The translations under genes and the position numbers were made by a program. A stretch of 64,000 nt of DNA from Hyphomicrobiaceae bacterium (GTDB lineage Bacteria; Pseudomonadota; Alphaproteobacteria; Rhizobiales; Xanthobacteraceae): NCBI GenBank assembly GCA_021324465.1, contig JAJPJB010000048.1, positions 1 to 64,000 on the forward strand. Direction: 5' to 3'. The notes below the pieces were generated by a model. The model was not told the DNA's origin, made no database searches, and was given only the letters and a program-made list of their open reading frames with translations. Below, in pieces: positions 51,021-59,608 of this stretch (its first letter is position 1; each line of letters begins with the position of its first letter).

Positions 51021-51926
51021 ATGACGGTCAGGACTCAAATCCTCCGCGTCGTCGAGCAGGAAGACATCAATTTTCTGCTCACCAACCGCATTCCGCGGCG
51101 GCTTGCGACGCAATTTATCGGCTGGTTCAGCCAAATCGAGCAGCCGGTGATCCGGGATCTGTCGATCGCCACCTGGCGCTTGTTTTCCGATCTCGACCTG
51201 TCGGAGGCCAAGAAATCCAAATTTTCAAGTCTGCACGACTGCTTCATTCGCGAGCTCAAGGATGGCGCGCGACCGATCGATGCCAGGCCCGATATTGTGA
51301 TCAGTCCGTGCGATGCCATCATTGGTGCACACGGCATGCTGGACGGCACCCAATTGTTTCAAGCCAAGGGCTTTCCCTACACGCTGGAAGACTTGCTACC
51401 CGATCCGGCATTGGTCGAAAAGCATCGCGATGGGTGCTATGTGACGCTGCGGCTCAAATCGAGCATGTATCATCGTTTCCATGCGCCGCACGACGCCCAC
51501 ATCGATCAGGTGATCTATGTCTCGGGGGATACCTGGAACGTCAATCCGATCGCGCTTAAGCGGATCGAGCGCCTGTTCTGCAAGAATGAGCGCGCGATCG
51601 TCCGCATGTCCCTGGCCCACGGCGGCCATCATGTGACGCTGGTCGCGGTCGCCGCCATTCTGGTGGCAAGCATCCGCCTGCATTGCATCGACGGGCTGCT
51701 CGGCCGCGACTACCGCGGCCGCAATGTCATTGTTTGTGACAGTCAGGTGCGCAAAGGCGACGAGCTCGGCTGGTTTCAACACGGCTCGACCGTCATTGTG
51801 TTCGCGCCCGACGGCTTTGCGTTGTGCGAGAATGTTCAGGAGGGCGCGATAATCCATATGGGGCAGCCGCTGCTGCGGATGTCCGGAAGCATTTTGAAGT
51901 CTAGCCGGCCTTTTTCATGTCCCTAG
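51021..51926 (+). CDS. psd: Phosphatidylserine decarboxylase, HGST type
   Basis: A 301-aa proenzyme from the ATG at 51021 (MTVRTQILRVVEQED); the track start at 50862 overlaps the divergent gene. SPCDAIIGAHG (D98), YHRFHAP (H154) and the self-cleavage site LGWFQHGSTVIVF (S256) match the Asp-His-Ser triad of Psd, with HGST in place of the common LGST. Cleavage would yield a pyruvoyl alpha chain that decarboxylates phosphatidylserine or a related serine lipid at the inner membrane. It may be a second, specialised Psd; the long form (301 aa) suggests so. Its 3' end overlaps the GST gene. Confidence 0.88.
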   Translation: MTVRTQILRVVEQEDINFLLTNRIPRRLATQFIGWFSQIEQPVIRDLSIATWRLFSDLDLSEAKKSKFSSLHDCFIRELKDGARPIDARPDIVISPCDAIIGAHGMLDGTQLFQAKGFPYTLEDLLPDPALVEKHRDGCYVTLRLKSSMYHRFHAPHDAHIDQVIYVSGDTWNVNPIALKRIERLFCKNERAIVRMSLAHGGHHVTLVAVAAILVASIRLHCIDGLLGRDYRGRNVIVCDSQVRKGDELGWFQHGSTVIVFAPDGFALCENVQEGAIIHMGQPLLRMSGSILKSSRPFSCP

Positions 51927-52536
51927 CCTGGGCATCATCAAGCTCATTGGCGCGCTTGCAGGCCGGCCGGCTGCTCACCCGTTTCCAATACTGTTCGAAG
52001 GCGGGCCGCCGTTCGAGCATGCCGAACATCATGCCGAAGCCAATATGCGATCCGACATAGAGATCGGCCGCGGTGAAATGGTTACCGACGAGATATTCGC
52101 TCTTCGATATTGCAGCCTCGAGCGTATCTATCGCCCGTGCGTAGTTGCCATAACCCATCATCCGTTCGCGCTCGGGCGGCACGACAAAACCGAGCGCCTT
52201 GTTGCTCGACGCGGCCTCGATCGGGCCGGCGCAAAAGAACAGCCAGCGATAATAGGGCGCGCGCAGTCGGTCGCCCGCCGGCGGGGCAAGCCGCGCTTGC
52301 GGAAAGGCGTCCGCCAGATAGGCGCAGATCGCCGCCGTCTCGGTCACGATGGCATCGCCGTGGCGCAAGGCCGGCACCTTGCCCATCGGATTGATGGCGA
52401 GATAGGCAGGTCCTTTCATGGTCGAGGCATAATCCAAAAGTTCAACTTTGTAAGGCTGGCCGACTTCCTCCAGCATCCACCGCGCGACACGGCCGCGCGA
52501 CTGTGGATTGGTGTAAAGCACGAGTTCGTCTGCCAT
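51901..52536 (-). CDS. Glutathione S-transferase family protein
   Basis: A 211-aa GST. The thioredoxin-like N-terminal half (ELVLYTNPQSRGRVARWML, then MGKVPALRHGDAIVTETAAI) holds the glutathione-binding loop with VPAL and ETAAI, and the C-terminal helical half has GNHFTAADLYVGSHIGFG. It would conjugate or reduce with glutathione in the cytoplasm. It is convergent with psd, overlapping 26 bases. Confidence 0.88.
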   Translation of the reverse strand: MADELVLYTNPQSRGRVARWMLEEVGQPYKVELLDYASTMKGPAYLAINPMGKVPALRHGDAIVTETAAICAYLADAFPQARLAPPAGDRLRAPYYRWLFFCAGPIEAASSNKALGFVVPPERERMMGYGNYARAIDTLEAAISKSEYLVGNHFTAADLYVGSHIGFGMMFGMLERRPAFEQYWKRVSSRPACKRANELDDAQARDMKKAG

Positions 52537-53220
52537 CGGCGTCTCCTTCCTCCACGGCTTGCGTTGATGTGCCGGGATGAATGTGGAGTGTCAATGGCGA
52601 GCCCATCTACATTGTCATTGCACCGGGCGGACTTCTTTATGGGTGGCGCGCCGGTGGGGTGACCCGGGGGATTCGCAGGCGATGATTGGACTTTGCTTGC
52701 CGCCCAAAAGGCGTTCAACCCGCATGTTGCCGGCACGCTATGCACCGGGGGCGCGCAGCAGTGCTAAGCCAATACCGCGAGAACGGTATGAGCAAGATGA
52801 AGCAAATGCGCCGCTGCGCCGGTCTTGGCGAGCGTCGCCGCCAACAGAATGCCGGCCACCGGCAGCAAGGCGGAAAGCATCGGATGCTTCCGGTCATCCG
52901 TAATAAGCCGCTTCACCATATTCCGCTCACCGGAATCTCAACAGTCCGTACGCGCAAAATCTGCAGGCGCACTATTTGTTGCGCGGATTAAGTCGAATTA
53001 ATGTGATTGGGGTCACACCAAGCGCAGTGCGTACCGATGTAAACGCGGAGTAAAATTTCACAAAGCGCCCGGCGCCGGAACTTCTCGATCGCTATCCGGC
53101 CAAGATCGGTTATGAAGCACAGGAGACTGCCATTCCCATCGTGCCGGACCGACAGGACAGTCTCTTGGCGCCGTGAATTGCTCGCAGGCCGCCGCCGTCT
53201 TTGACGGGCATTTTGGCGCC
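52537..53220. other. Gene-poor stretch of about 680 bp
   Basis: The ORFs in the track (for example 52577-52903 and 53173-53406) are of unconvincing composition. The stretch includes the upstream region of the GST gene, one possible 38-aa hydrophobic ORF (52764-52880, minus) and a downstream tail for the ATP-grasp gene. No RNA gene or terminator was recognised. Confidence 0.45.
52764..52880 (-). CDS. Possible 38-aa hydrophobic small protein
   Basis: A minus-strand ORF absent from the track. It begins ATG at 52880 with GGAAG ~7 bases upstream and encodes MLSALLPVAGILLAATLAKT, then GAAAHLLHLAHTVLAVLA. It could be a single-pass membrane peptide. It may equally be chance in high-GC sequence. Confidence 0.3.
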   Translation of the reverse strand: MLSALLPVAGILLAATLAKTGAAAHLLHLAHTVLAVLA

Positions 53221-54489
53221 TTACCGGGACGGCAGTCGCGCCGACTGCAGCGCGGTCTTGGCCGTGCGGCTGCGGAGCGATCGGCGACTGAGCACGCGCG
53301 CAGCGCTGAGCGGAATGTCGAGGGCTGCCGGCCAGGGGTCGTCCCAGGCAAAGACCGCTGCCGAAGAGGCGCGGCGCAGCGAACGGATGTAATCGCCGGG
53401 CGATAGCCGTCCGCTTGCGATCTCGTGCAGGCAAGCGACAAGGTCGCGCGCAAAATACACCCACTTCACGCCGCTGCGCGCCGCGCGCGGATTGACTGCT
53501 TCGCCGCTTGCGAGCTGCCAGGCTATTGCCGGAAAGTCGAGGCCTGCCGCGGCCCCGAGCGCGATCCAGGTCCAGGCCCGTGCGTTGACATCGAGAATTT
53601 TGTAGAGACCTTGGCGCCCGTCGAATTTGAATTCGATCTCAACCAGGCCGCTATAGTCGAGCGACGTGAGGAAGCGCACAGCCGCCGCTTCGATCTCGGG
53701 CGCGTCGATGGTTTCGACGAGAGTGCTGGTGAAACCGAATTCGACCGGGTACTGCCGCCGCCGGCGCGCCACGAGTGCACCGATCGGAGCGCCGCGATCC
53801 CATATGCCGGCATAGGAAAACTGTGCTGAGCCGTCGCCGGGTATCAGCTCTTGAATCATAATATTGTCCGTGCCGACCAACGCCTTCGCTTGTTCATAGC
53901 GGGCGCGCAGCACTTGCCCGTTATCTGCTCGCCAGGCCTTGGCATCGACAAAGGCATTGCGCGCCTCACGGACCGTGGGCTTGAGGATCACCGGAAACGG
54001 CAGATCGATCTCGGCGAGATCGTCGTGGGCGCGCGGATAATAGGTGCCTGGATAGGGTAGACCGAGCATCGCGGCGCGCGCATTCATTTGCCGCTTGTCA
54101 TAGGCGAAACGGACCGTCTCCCAGGCCGGCGTCGTGAGGGTGAAGACGGTCGAGAGTGCGGCGTGATTTTGCGCAACAAAGCGCAGGTCAGCGTCGCTGC
54201 CGGGAAACAGCATCCAGCCCGAAAGGCCGCAGCGATGATGCAGGTCGCCGAGAAAGCGGAGCGCCCCCTCGTCACGCGGTCCCGGCCAGGTGAAGCTGCG
54301 CGTCACGTAACGTGAAAGCTTGGCGAGCGGGCTGTCGTCGGTGACGAGCCAGACCGGAATGCCGCGCCGGCCGAGGCTGCGCGCAATTGCGAGAGTGCCA
54401 TGCGCGCCGCCGAGGAGGATGGCGCCGCGCCGCGTCTGTGTTCTGATCTCGGTCTGCAATCTCGGCGCCGCTTGTTCGGATTGTCTCAT
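53221..54489 (-). CDS. ATP-grasp carboxylate-amine ligase-like protein
   Basis: A 422-aa ATP-grasp protein. The N-terminal domain starts GAILLGGAHGTLAIARSLGR, like pre-ATP-grasp domains; the middle has FPVILKPTVREARNAF and IMIQELIPGDG, and the acid cluster GLVEIEFKFD...KILDVNARAW holds the Mg/ATP ligands. Such enzymes form an amide between a carboxylate and an amine. The gene starts within the last 4 bases of the flavoprotein gene, so the two are translationally coupled. The substrate is unknown. Confidence 0.8.
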   Translation of the reverse strand: MRQSEQAAPRLQTEIRTQTRRGAILLGGAHGTLAIARSLGRRGIPVWLVTDDSPLAKLSRYVTRSFTWPGPRDEGALRFLGDLHHRCGLSGWMLFPGSDADLRFVAQNHAALSTVFTLTTPAWETVRFAYDKRQMNARAAMLGLPYPGTYYPRAHDDLAEIDLPFPVILKPTVREARNAFVDAKAWRADNGQVLRARYEQAKALVGTDNIMIQELIPGDGSAQFSYAGIWDRGAPIGALVARRRRQYPVEFGFTSTLVETIDAPEIEAAAVRFLTSLDYSGLVEIEFKFDGRQGLYKILDVNARAWTWIALGAAAGLDFPAIAWQLASGEAVNPRAARSGVKWVYFARDLVACLHEIASGRLSPGDYIRSLRRASSAAVFAWDDPWPAALDIPLSAARVLSRRSLRSRTAKTALQSARLPSR

Positions 54490-55751
54490 TGCGGCTGCGA
54501 CAGGTTGTGCGCGGCCGCGCCGAATTCGGAATCGGCAGACGACAAAAATTCGCGGCCGACGCTGGCGGTGTCGGCCAACGCCGCCTTTGTCACTGCGTAT
54601 GCGGTGAAAGGCGCGCCGGCAATGAAGCGCAACAGCGGTCCATAGCTTCGAACGGCGTAGGAACCGACAAAGTGCAGTTTTGCCACGGTCGATTCAAAGC
54701 CGGTACCGAGCAGGGGCGCGCCGCCATCGCAGGCGATCTTGTCGAGGATTCGCCGCGACAGGATCCCAAGCCGTGCAATGTCGACGCGATAGCCAGTACC
54801 CAGCAAGACATGATCGAAAGTTCGCGCGCCATTGTCGAGCTCGAGCACGATGCCGGCGGTTGTCGCACGCACCCCGGTAATGATGCGCCCGGTATTGCAG
54901 CTCACGTTGGCAAAACGCGGCTTGAGCCAGCCGGCGGCGGCGGGCTTGAGACAGCGTCGGGAAAATTCTTCGCGCAAATTTTTCGGCAGATGCCGGGTGA
55001 GACCGGGAAATTCCGCGAGCCAGCTCAGTGGAAACGGTCCTACGGCCGAGGGTGCGTCGAGCGCTTGGCGTAACCGCCGCAGCGAGGATTTGGCCCCTCC
55101 GTCGGTCAGATTGTCCAGCCAGCGAATATCACCCCGGCTGATGAGCTCGGCTGCCGCGCCGGCTTCCGACAACAGCGCTGCGGATTCGCACGCGCTTTGG
55201 CCGCGGCCGACGACCGCAACACGCTTGCCGCCAAAGATCGACAGGTCGGCGTGATCGCAGGTATGCGAAACAACATCCTTGGACAGGCCGGCGAAGAGCG
55301 GCGGCCGATAGTCCTGATTGCGCAAGCCCGTCGCGACGACGACGCGGTCGGCGGAGATCGTCTCGCCGTCGCGCAGCGTCAGCGTGAAACCATTGCTGCC
55401 GGCATCGACGAGACGTACGGTGCGATCATCGAGCTGCGGCACCGCGCGCTTTTGGAACCATTCGCCGTAATCGATGAAATCTTCGAGCGGCAGGAGCCTG
55501 TCGTCATCGATGTTATGATCGCGCGCATAAGCATCGAGCGAATGCGCGTGGTTCGGGCTCGCAAGGTGCGTGCCGTGCCACGGCGAGCGCAGCTTCATGC
55601 CTTTCGGCATGTTCTCACGCCAAAAGCCCATGGGCGCGCCGAACACGCAGGTTTTGACGCCAGATTGATCAAGATGCGCGGCAATCGACAGCCCGTACGG
55701 GCCCGCGCCGACGATGGCGACCTCGCAGAAGTTGATTGGTCTCGACGTCAT
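54486..55751 (-). CDS. FAD/NAD(P)-dependent monooxygenase-like flavoprotein
   Basis: A ~421-aa two-dinucleotide-fold flavoprotein; the start at 55751 (MTSRPINFCEVAIVGAGPYG) puts GAGPYG near residue 14, and the track start at 55823 adds a leader. The second Rossmann motif is VAVVGRGQSACESA, with VVVATG before it. The layout resembles flavin-containing or N-hydroxylating monooxygenases (SidA-like). Overlap of 4 bases with the ATP-grasp gene implies a joint biosynthetic or modifying step. Confidence 0.82.
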   Translation of the reverse strand: MTSRPINFCEVAIVGAGPYGLSIAAHLDQSGVKTCVFGAPMGFWRENMPKGMKLRSPWHGTHLASPNHAHSLDAYARDHNIDDDRLLPLEDFIDYGEWFQKRAVPQLDDRTVRLVDAGSNGFTLTLRDGETISADRVVVATGLRNQDYRPPLFAGLSKDVVSHTCDHADLSIFGGKRVAVVGRGQSACESAALLSEAGAAAELISRGDIRWLDNLTDGGAKSSLRRLRQALDAPSAVGPFPLSWLAEFPGLTRHLPKNLREEFSRRCLKPAAAGWLKPRFANVSCNTGRIITGVRATTAGIVLELDNGARTFDHVLLGTGYRVDIARLGILSRRILDKIACDGGAPLLGTGFESTVAKLHFVGSYAVRSYGPLLRFIAGAPFTAYAVTKAALADTASVGREFLSSADSEFGAAAHNLSQPQ

Positions 55752-55985
55752 ATTGCGACGTTGGGCCTGCCGCCTAATATTGGTTAAGGCGCTGATAACG
55801 GGCGAGAAAGTCTGCAACCGCAAGGTAGCAGATTTGCGCGTTCCGGTGCGAATACGGTCGCATTAGCGTTAAGGCGACTTGAGCATCGGCGGAGGGATCG
55901 CCGGCAGGCCGGAGAAATCAATGGGAATACCGACGCGATTGTCGGAAGCGGAAAAGATGCGCTAGTTTTCCGCGGCGCTTCGGGC

Positions 55986-56059
55986 GCGGGTGTAGCTCAA
56001 TGGTAGAGCAGAAGCCTTCCAAGCTTATGACGGGGGTTCGATTCCCCTCACCCGCTCCA
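55986..56059 (+). tRNA. tRNA-Gly (TCC)
   Basis: A complete cloverleaf of 74 nt including encoded CCA. The acceptor stem GCGGGTG pairs with CACCCGC, the D-arm is AGCTCAATGGTAGAGC, the anticodon arm has loop CTTCCAA (anticodon TCC) and the T-arm contains GGTTCGATTCC. Confidence 0.97.
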
Positions 56060-56184
56060 CCTTCTTCATCTTCGGTAGGTCATCTCCGGCAGATTGCCGG
56101 CAAGCGTGGTTTCCCTCACGCGCGCGGGGCGGTGTCAATGAATATAGATCGAATATGATCGCCCTTCGGTCTTCCGCCCTGCCG

Positions 56185-56525
56185 TCACGCAGCCCGGGTG
56201 ATGTTGTTAATCCGCCAGGCGCTGTTGACCGTCACAACCTCGATCACCGTCGTCGTCGGCTTGCGATCATTGAGGAATTTGACGGTAACGCCGGCTTTGG
56301 CCAGGCGCAGCACCGGTGGCGCTAATCTCGAAGTGCTGTGCGTCCCAATCCCGCGCGTCAAGCGACATCCTTGGCGTCTTTGCCCCGGTAGGAATTGTGG
56401 ATGGCCGCGACAAAGGTGCGTGCCGAACTGTCAGCAGCGCGGGCAGCATCTTTGCAAAGAGGGCTGCCAAAGCTGGCGCGGCAAAAGCCGCATGCGGTGA
56501 GTGTGAAGGCGCGGCGCGAAAGCAT
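56185..56525 (-). pseudogene. DUF3828-like secreted protein, internally deleted and frameshifted
   Basis: Three minus-strand frames must be joined to recover a secreted DUF3828-like protein. The start is MLSRRAFTLTACGF with a signal-like N-terminus, then ARTFVAAIHNSYRGKDAK in frame 1; LDARDWDAQHFEISATGAAP in frame 2; and AGVTVKFLNDRKPTTTVIEV followed by NSAWRINNITRAA in frame 3. The usual central segment (~40-60 residues) between YRGKDAK and the DARDW-like block is missing. A deletion plus a second indel therefore inactivated the gene. It lies between two tRNA genes. The family name is from memory. Confidence 0.7.
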
Positions 56526-56646
56526 GAAGGGCTCTCTTAGGGATTTCACCGATGAGTCGATCGGCGGCCTGGTTCGGTTCAAGGGCGTGGCGCGGCATCG
56601 CAAAGACTTGCCTTATGCGCCGGCAAGGGGCATTTCTCGGCTGCCT

Positions 56647-56722
56647 AGGAGTGTAGCTCAATGGCTAGAGCACCGGTCTCCAAAACCGGGGGTTGGGGGT
56701 TCGAGTCCCTCCACTCCTGCCA
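56647..56722 (+). tRNA. tRNA-Trp (CCA)
   Basis: A 76-nt tRNA with encoded CCA. The acceptor stem AGGAGTG pairs with CACTCCT, the D-arm is AGCTCAATGGCTAGAGC, the anticodon stem-loop CCGGT-CTCCAAA-ACCGG gives anticodon CCA, and the T-arm has GGTTCGAGTCC. Its place just upstream of secE-nusG is the usual one in proteobacteria. Confidence 0.97.
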
Positions 56723-56851
56723 TTTTCGGCGTGGGTCCGGTACGTTCCGTCGCCAATCTCTCAGGTCGGACACTTGGCAGTGGACGGCCGGCAGACCGCA
56801 AAACGCGCGTTTTATCAGACGCCTGTTGTCCGCCTCACTGCGGCGGCTCCC

Positions 56852-56880
56852 TTGACGCTTCGTTCGCCCGGCAGTAAGTA
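56852..56880 (+). promoter_or_regulatory. Possible sigma-70-type promoter for secE-nusG
   Basis: TTGACG, then 17 bases, then TAAGTA lies 121 bases upstream of secE. The -35 box is good and the -10 box weak. It may serve secE-nusG. This is inference from pattern only. Confidence 0.3.
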
Positions 56881-57000
56881 AGACGCATCGTCAGCGGCCC
56901 GGGATCGGACTTCCGCGACGAACGTATTCCCCAAAGAAACCGCGGGTCGGTCTCGTCCGTAAAGTTGGGCGGGGGCGGGGAATTCTATTGGAATAAGCGC

Positions 57001-57198
57001 ATGGCAAAGGTCAGCCCGTTCAAGTTTCTGCAGGAAGTGCGTGCCGAGGGCCAGAAGGTCACTTGGCCGACCCGCAAAGAGACCACCGTCACCACCATCA
57101 TGGTGTTCGTGATGGTGTTCATCGCATCGATCTTTTTCCTGCTCGCCGATCAGGCCATGCGGCTCGCTGTCAGTTTTCTGCTCGGCATCAATATGTGA
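57001..57198 (+). CDS. secE: Protein translocase subunit SecE
   Basis: A 65-aa single-TM SecE from the ATG at 57001 ([20 protein letters not shown]); the track start at 56965 is too early. The conserved amphipathic [19 protein letters not shown] precedes the single TM ([18 protein letters not shown]). It clamps SecY in the inner membrane. nusG follows 31 bases downstream. Confidence 0.97.
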   Translation: MAKVSPFKFLQEVRAEGQKVTWPTRKETTVTTIMVFVMVFIASIFFLLADQAMRLAVSFLLGINM

Positions 57199-57229
57199 GC
57201 GCTGCAACGCGACGATTTGGAATTCAGCT

Positions 57230-57760
57230 ATGACCAGTCGGTGGTACGCGGTCCACGCCTATTCGAATTTCGAGAACAAGGTTGCGGATTCCATCCGCGA
57301 ACAGGCGAAGCAGCGCGGGCTGTCGCACTTGTTCGAGGAAATCCTGGTTCCGAAAGAGAAGGTGGTCGAGGTCCGCCGCGGGCGCAAGGTCGATGCCGAG
57401 CGCAAATTCTTCCCCGGCTATGTGCTGGTGAAGATGGAGATGACGGATGACGCCTATCACCTGATCAAGAACACGCCGAAGGTGACGGGCTTCCTCGGTT
57501 CCGACAACAAGCCCATGCCGCTGGCCGAGGCCGAGGCGCAGCGTCTTCTTCAGCAGGTGCAGGAAGGCATCGAGCGGCCGAAGCCCTCGGTATCGTTCGA
57601 AGTGGGCGAGCAGGTGCGCGTTGCGGACGGACCGTTTGCCTCGTTCAACGGCACCGTGGAGGAGGTCGACGAAGGGCGGTCGCGGCTCAAAGTGGCGGTG
57701 TCGATCTTCGGCCGCGCCACGCCGGTCGAGCTCGAATTTGGGCAGGTGGAGAAATTATAG
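57230..57760 (+). CDS. nusG: Transcription antitermination protein NusG
   Basis: A 176-aa NusG. The NGN domain ([19 protein letters not shown], then [20 protein letters not shown], then [14 protein letters not shown]) is followed by the KOW domain ([20 protein letters not shown]). It binds RNA polymerase and couples it to ribosomes or Rho. Standard length and position. Confidence 0.97.
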   Translation: MTSRWYAVHAYSNFENKVADSIREQAKQRGLSHLFEEILVPKEKVVEVRRGRKVDAERKFFPGYVLVKMEMTDDAYHLIKNTPKVTGFLGSDNKPMPLAEAEAQRLLQQVQEGIERPKPSVSFEVGEQVRVADGPFASFNGTVEEVDEGRSRLKVAVSIFGRATPVELEFGQVEKL

Positions 57761-57770
57761 GTGATCCTGT

Positions 57771-57817
57771 ATCCCGGATGCGGTGCAGCACGCAGTGATG
57801 CACCGCTGTTCCGGGAT
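57771..57817. repeat. Palindromic repeat hairpin 1 between nusG and rplK
   Basis: ATCCCGGATGCGGTGCA and TGCACCGCTGTTCCGGGAT are inverted complements forming a long hairpin. This type of CCGGGATGCGGTGCAG element is, from memory, dispersed in Bradyrhizobium-like genomes. Confidence 0.75.
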
Positions 57818-57825
57818 CGTAACGG

Positions 57826-57870
57826 TCCCGGGTCTGCGGCGCACCGCTTCGCGCTGCACCGCGCCCGGGA
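57826..57870. repeat. Palindromic repeat hairpin 2 between nusG and rplK
   Basis: TCCCGGG...GCGGCGCA pairs with TGCACCGCGCCCGGGA. It is related to hairpin 1 in sequence and only 8 bases away, so the two form one composite element. In the transcript they would make two strong stem-loops between nusG and rplK. Confidence 0.75.
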
Positions 57871-57941
57871 AACGAAGTGGACCCGTGGGAGGTGAGGCGG
57901 TCGCCAGCTGTCAAGATCCGCACCACTAACAGGAGTAGCGA

Positions 57942-58370
57942 ATGGCAAAGAAAATTACCGGCTATGTGAAATTGCAGGTGCCGGCGGGCGCGGCCAATCC
58001 GTCGCCGCCGATCGGACCCGCCCTGGGCCAGCGCGGCCTCAACATCATGGAGTTCTGCAAGGCCTTTAATGCGCAGACCCAGAAGATGGAGAAGGGCGCG
58101 CCAATTCCGGTGACGATCACGGTCTATGCCGACCGCTCGTTCACCTTTGAACTTCGCACCCCTCCGGTATCGTACTTCCTCAAGAAGGCCGCCAAGCTCG
58201 AAAGCGGCTCAAAGACCCCGGGCCGCGACGTCGCGGGCTCGGTCACCCAGTCGCAGGTGCGCGAGATCGCCGAGCAGAAGATGAAGGACTTGAACTGCGA
58301 CACCATTGAAGCGGCCATGCGCATGGTCGAGGGATCGGCGCGTTCGATGGGACTGGAGGTGAAAGCATGA
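57942..58370 (+). CDS. rplK: Ribosomal protein L11
   Basis: A 142-aa L11. The N-terminal domain has [20 protein letters not shown] and [17 protein letters not shown]; the C-terminal RNA-binding domain has [20 protein letters not shown]. It binds 23S rRNA in the GTPase-associated centre. AGGAG precedes the ATG. It overlaps rplA by 4 bases (ATGA). Confidence 0.98.
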   Translation: MAKKITGYVKLQVPAGAANPSPPIGPALGQRGLNIMEFCKAFNAQTQKMEKGAPIPVTITVYADRSFTFELRTPPVSYFLKKAAKLESGSKTPGRDVAGSVTQSQVREIAEQKMKDLNCDTIEAAMRMVEGSARSMGLEVKA

Positions 58371-59080
58371 GCCGGCTGGGAAAGCGCACGATCGACGCGC
58401 GCAAGGGGATCGACCGCGAGAAGCTTTATCCGCTTGCCGAGGCCGTGAAGATGGTCAAGGCGCGGGCCAAGGCCAAATTCGACGAGACCGTCGAAATTGC
58501 CATGAACCTTGGTGTCGATCCGCGTCACGCCGATCAGCAGGTGCGCGGGGTAGTCAATCTGCCGAACGGCACCGGCCGTACCGTGCGGGTCGCCGTGTTC
58601 GCGCGCGGCGCCAAAGCCGATGAGGCCAAAGCCGCGGGCGCTGATGTGGTCGGGGCCGAGGACCTGGTCGAGAAAGTGCAGGGCGGCAATATCGACTTTG
58701 ATCGCGTCATCGCAACGCCCGATCTGATGCCGCTGGTCGGCCGTCTTGGCAAAGTGCTGGGCCCGCGCGGACTGATGCCCAATCCAAAGGTCGGCACAGT
58801 GACCATGGACGTGACCAATGCGGTCAAAGGTGCCAAGGGCGGCTCGGTCGAGTTCCGCGTCGAAAAGGCCGGCATTGTCCAGGCCGGGGTCGGCAAGGCC
58901 TCGTTCAGCGAGGAAAAGCTGGTCGAGAATATTCGCGCTTTTGCGGACGCCGTGCAGAAGTCGCGGCCGCAGGGCGCCAAGGGCCACTTTATTAATCGCG
59001 TGGCCATCTCCTCGACGATGGGTCCCGGCGTCAAAGTCGACGTGAGCAGCGTCTTCGGTGTGTCGGAGCAGGCCCGCTGA
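58367..59080 (+). CDS. rplA: Ribosomal protein L1
   Basis: A 237-aa L1 with [34 protein letters not shown] and [16 protein letters not shown] as family blocks. It forms the L1 stalk and, in many bacteria, represses its own rplKA mRNA. It is translationally coupled to rplK. Confidence 0.98.
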   Translation: MSRLGKRTIDARKGIDREKLYPLAEAVKMVKARAKAKFDETVEIAMNLGVDPRHADQQVRGVVNLPNGTGRTVRVAVFARGAKADEAKAAGADVVGAEDLVEKVQGGNIDFDRVIATPDLMPLVGRLGKVLGPRGLMPNPKVGTVTMDVTNAVKGAKGGSVEFRVEKAGIVQAGVGKASFSEEKLVENIRAFADAVQKSRPQGAKGHFINRVAISSTMGPGVKVDVSSVFGVSEQAR

Positions 59081-59120
59081 GACGGCCGCCGCCTCTTGTG
59101 GCGCAGGGTGGTGGGACGCC

Positions 59121-59168
59121 GCTCGGCAATTGCGGCTTGGCAAGGCTCGGCAATTAGGGCTTGGCAAG
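59121..59168 (+). repeat. Two tandem 24-bp repeats after rplA
   Basis: GCTCGGCAATTGCGGCTTGG continued by CAAG is followed at once by a second copy differing at two positions (GCTCGGCAATTAGGGCTTGG, CAAG). It lies in the gap between rplA and the rplJ leader; no function is evident. Confidence 0.8.
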
Positions 59169-59399
59169 TCTGTCGCGAACGGCTAAATATCGCTGAGGGC
59201 GTGCCGGCCCGTTTTGTCGGCGCGCCTTTGTTCGCTTCTCAAAAACCTGTGAGTGAAATGCGCTCTTAGGCTGATCCGAGTCGGATTTTCTAAGAGACAC
59301 AAGAGCTTGCGGAGTTTGCTAAGCGCATTCCTGTCCAAGACTGCGGGCGCCAGCAACGGCTTAATCCAGCCCTCGACGAGGGCCAAGCCAGCATAGACG

Positions 59400-59608
59400 G
59401 GCGAAGGACGAGGGCTGGGGCCTCAAATGGGCCGGTTGCCCTTCGGTTCTGACCTCGACGACCCGGAGTAGCGCGAGCTACGCGCCGGGGGGCAGGCTCA
59501 ACGTCGTCCTGCCCCGGTTTGCCCTCCTTGCAAGGAGGGACCGTGCGGGACGGCCGGCATCAACCCGGCGGGTTTCGCAAGGCGCGGACCGCCAACCGGA
59601 GAGAGCTT
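59400..59608 (+). promoter_or_regulatory. Probable rplJL mRNA leader (L10 autoregulatory region)
   Basis: The last ~200 bases before rplJ hold several strong stems, including CCCGGAGTAGCGCG...CGCGCCGGG-like and GGGGCAGG...CCTGCCCC, and a CCCTCCTTGCAAGGAGGG stem. In other bacteria the L10-(L12)4 complex binds such a leader to repress translation of rplJL. No clear promoter was located in 59081-59400. The leader assignment follows position plus structure. Confidence 0.55.
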
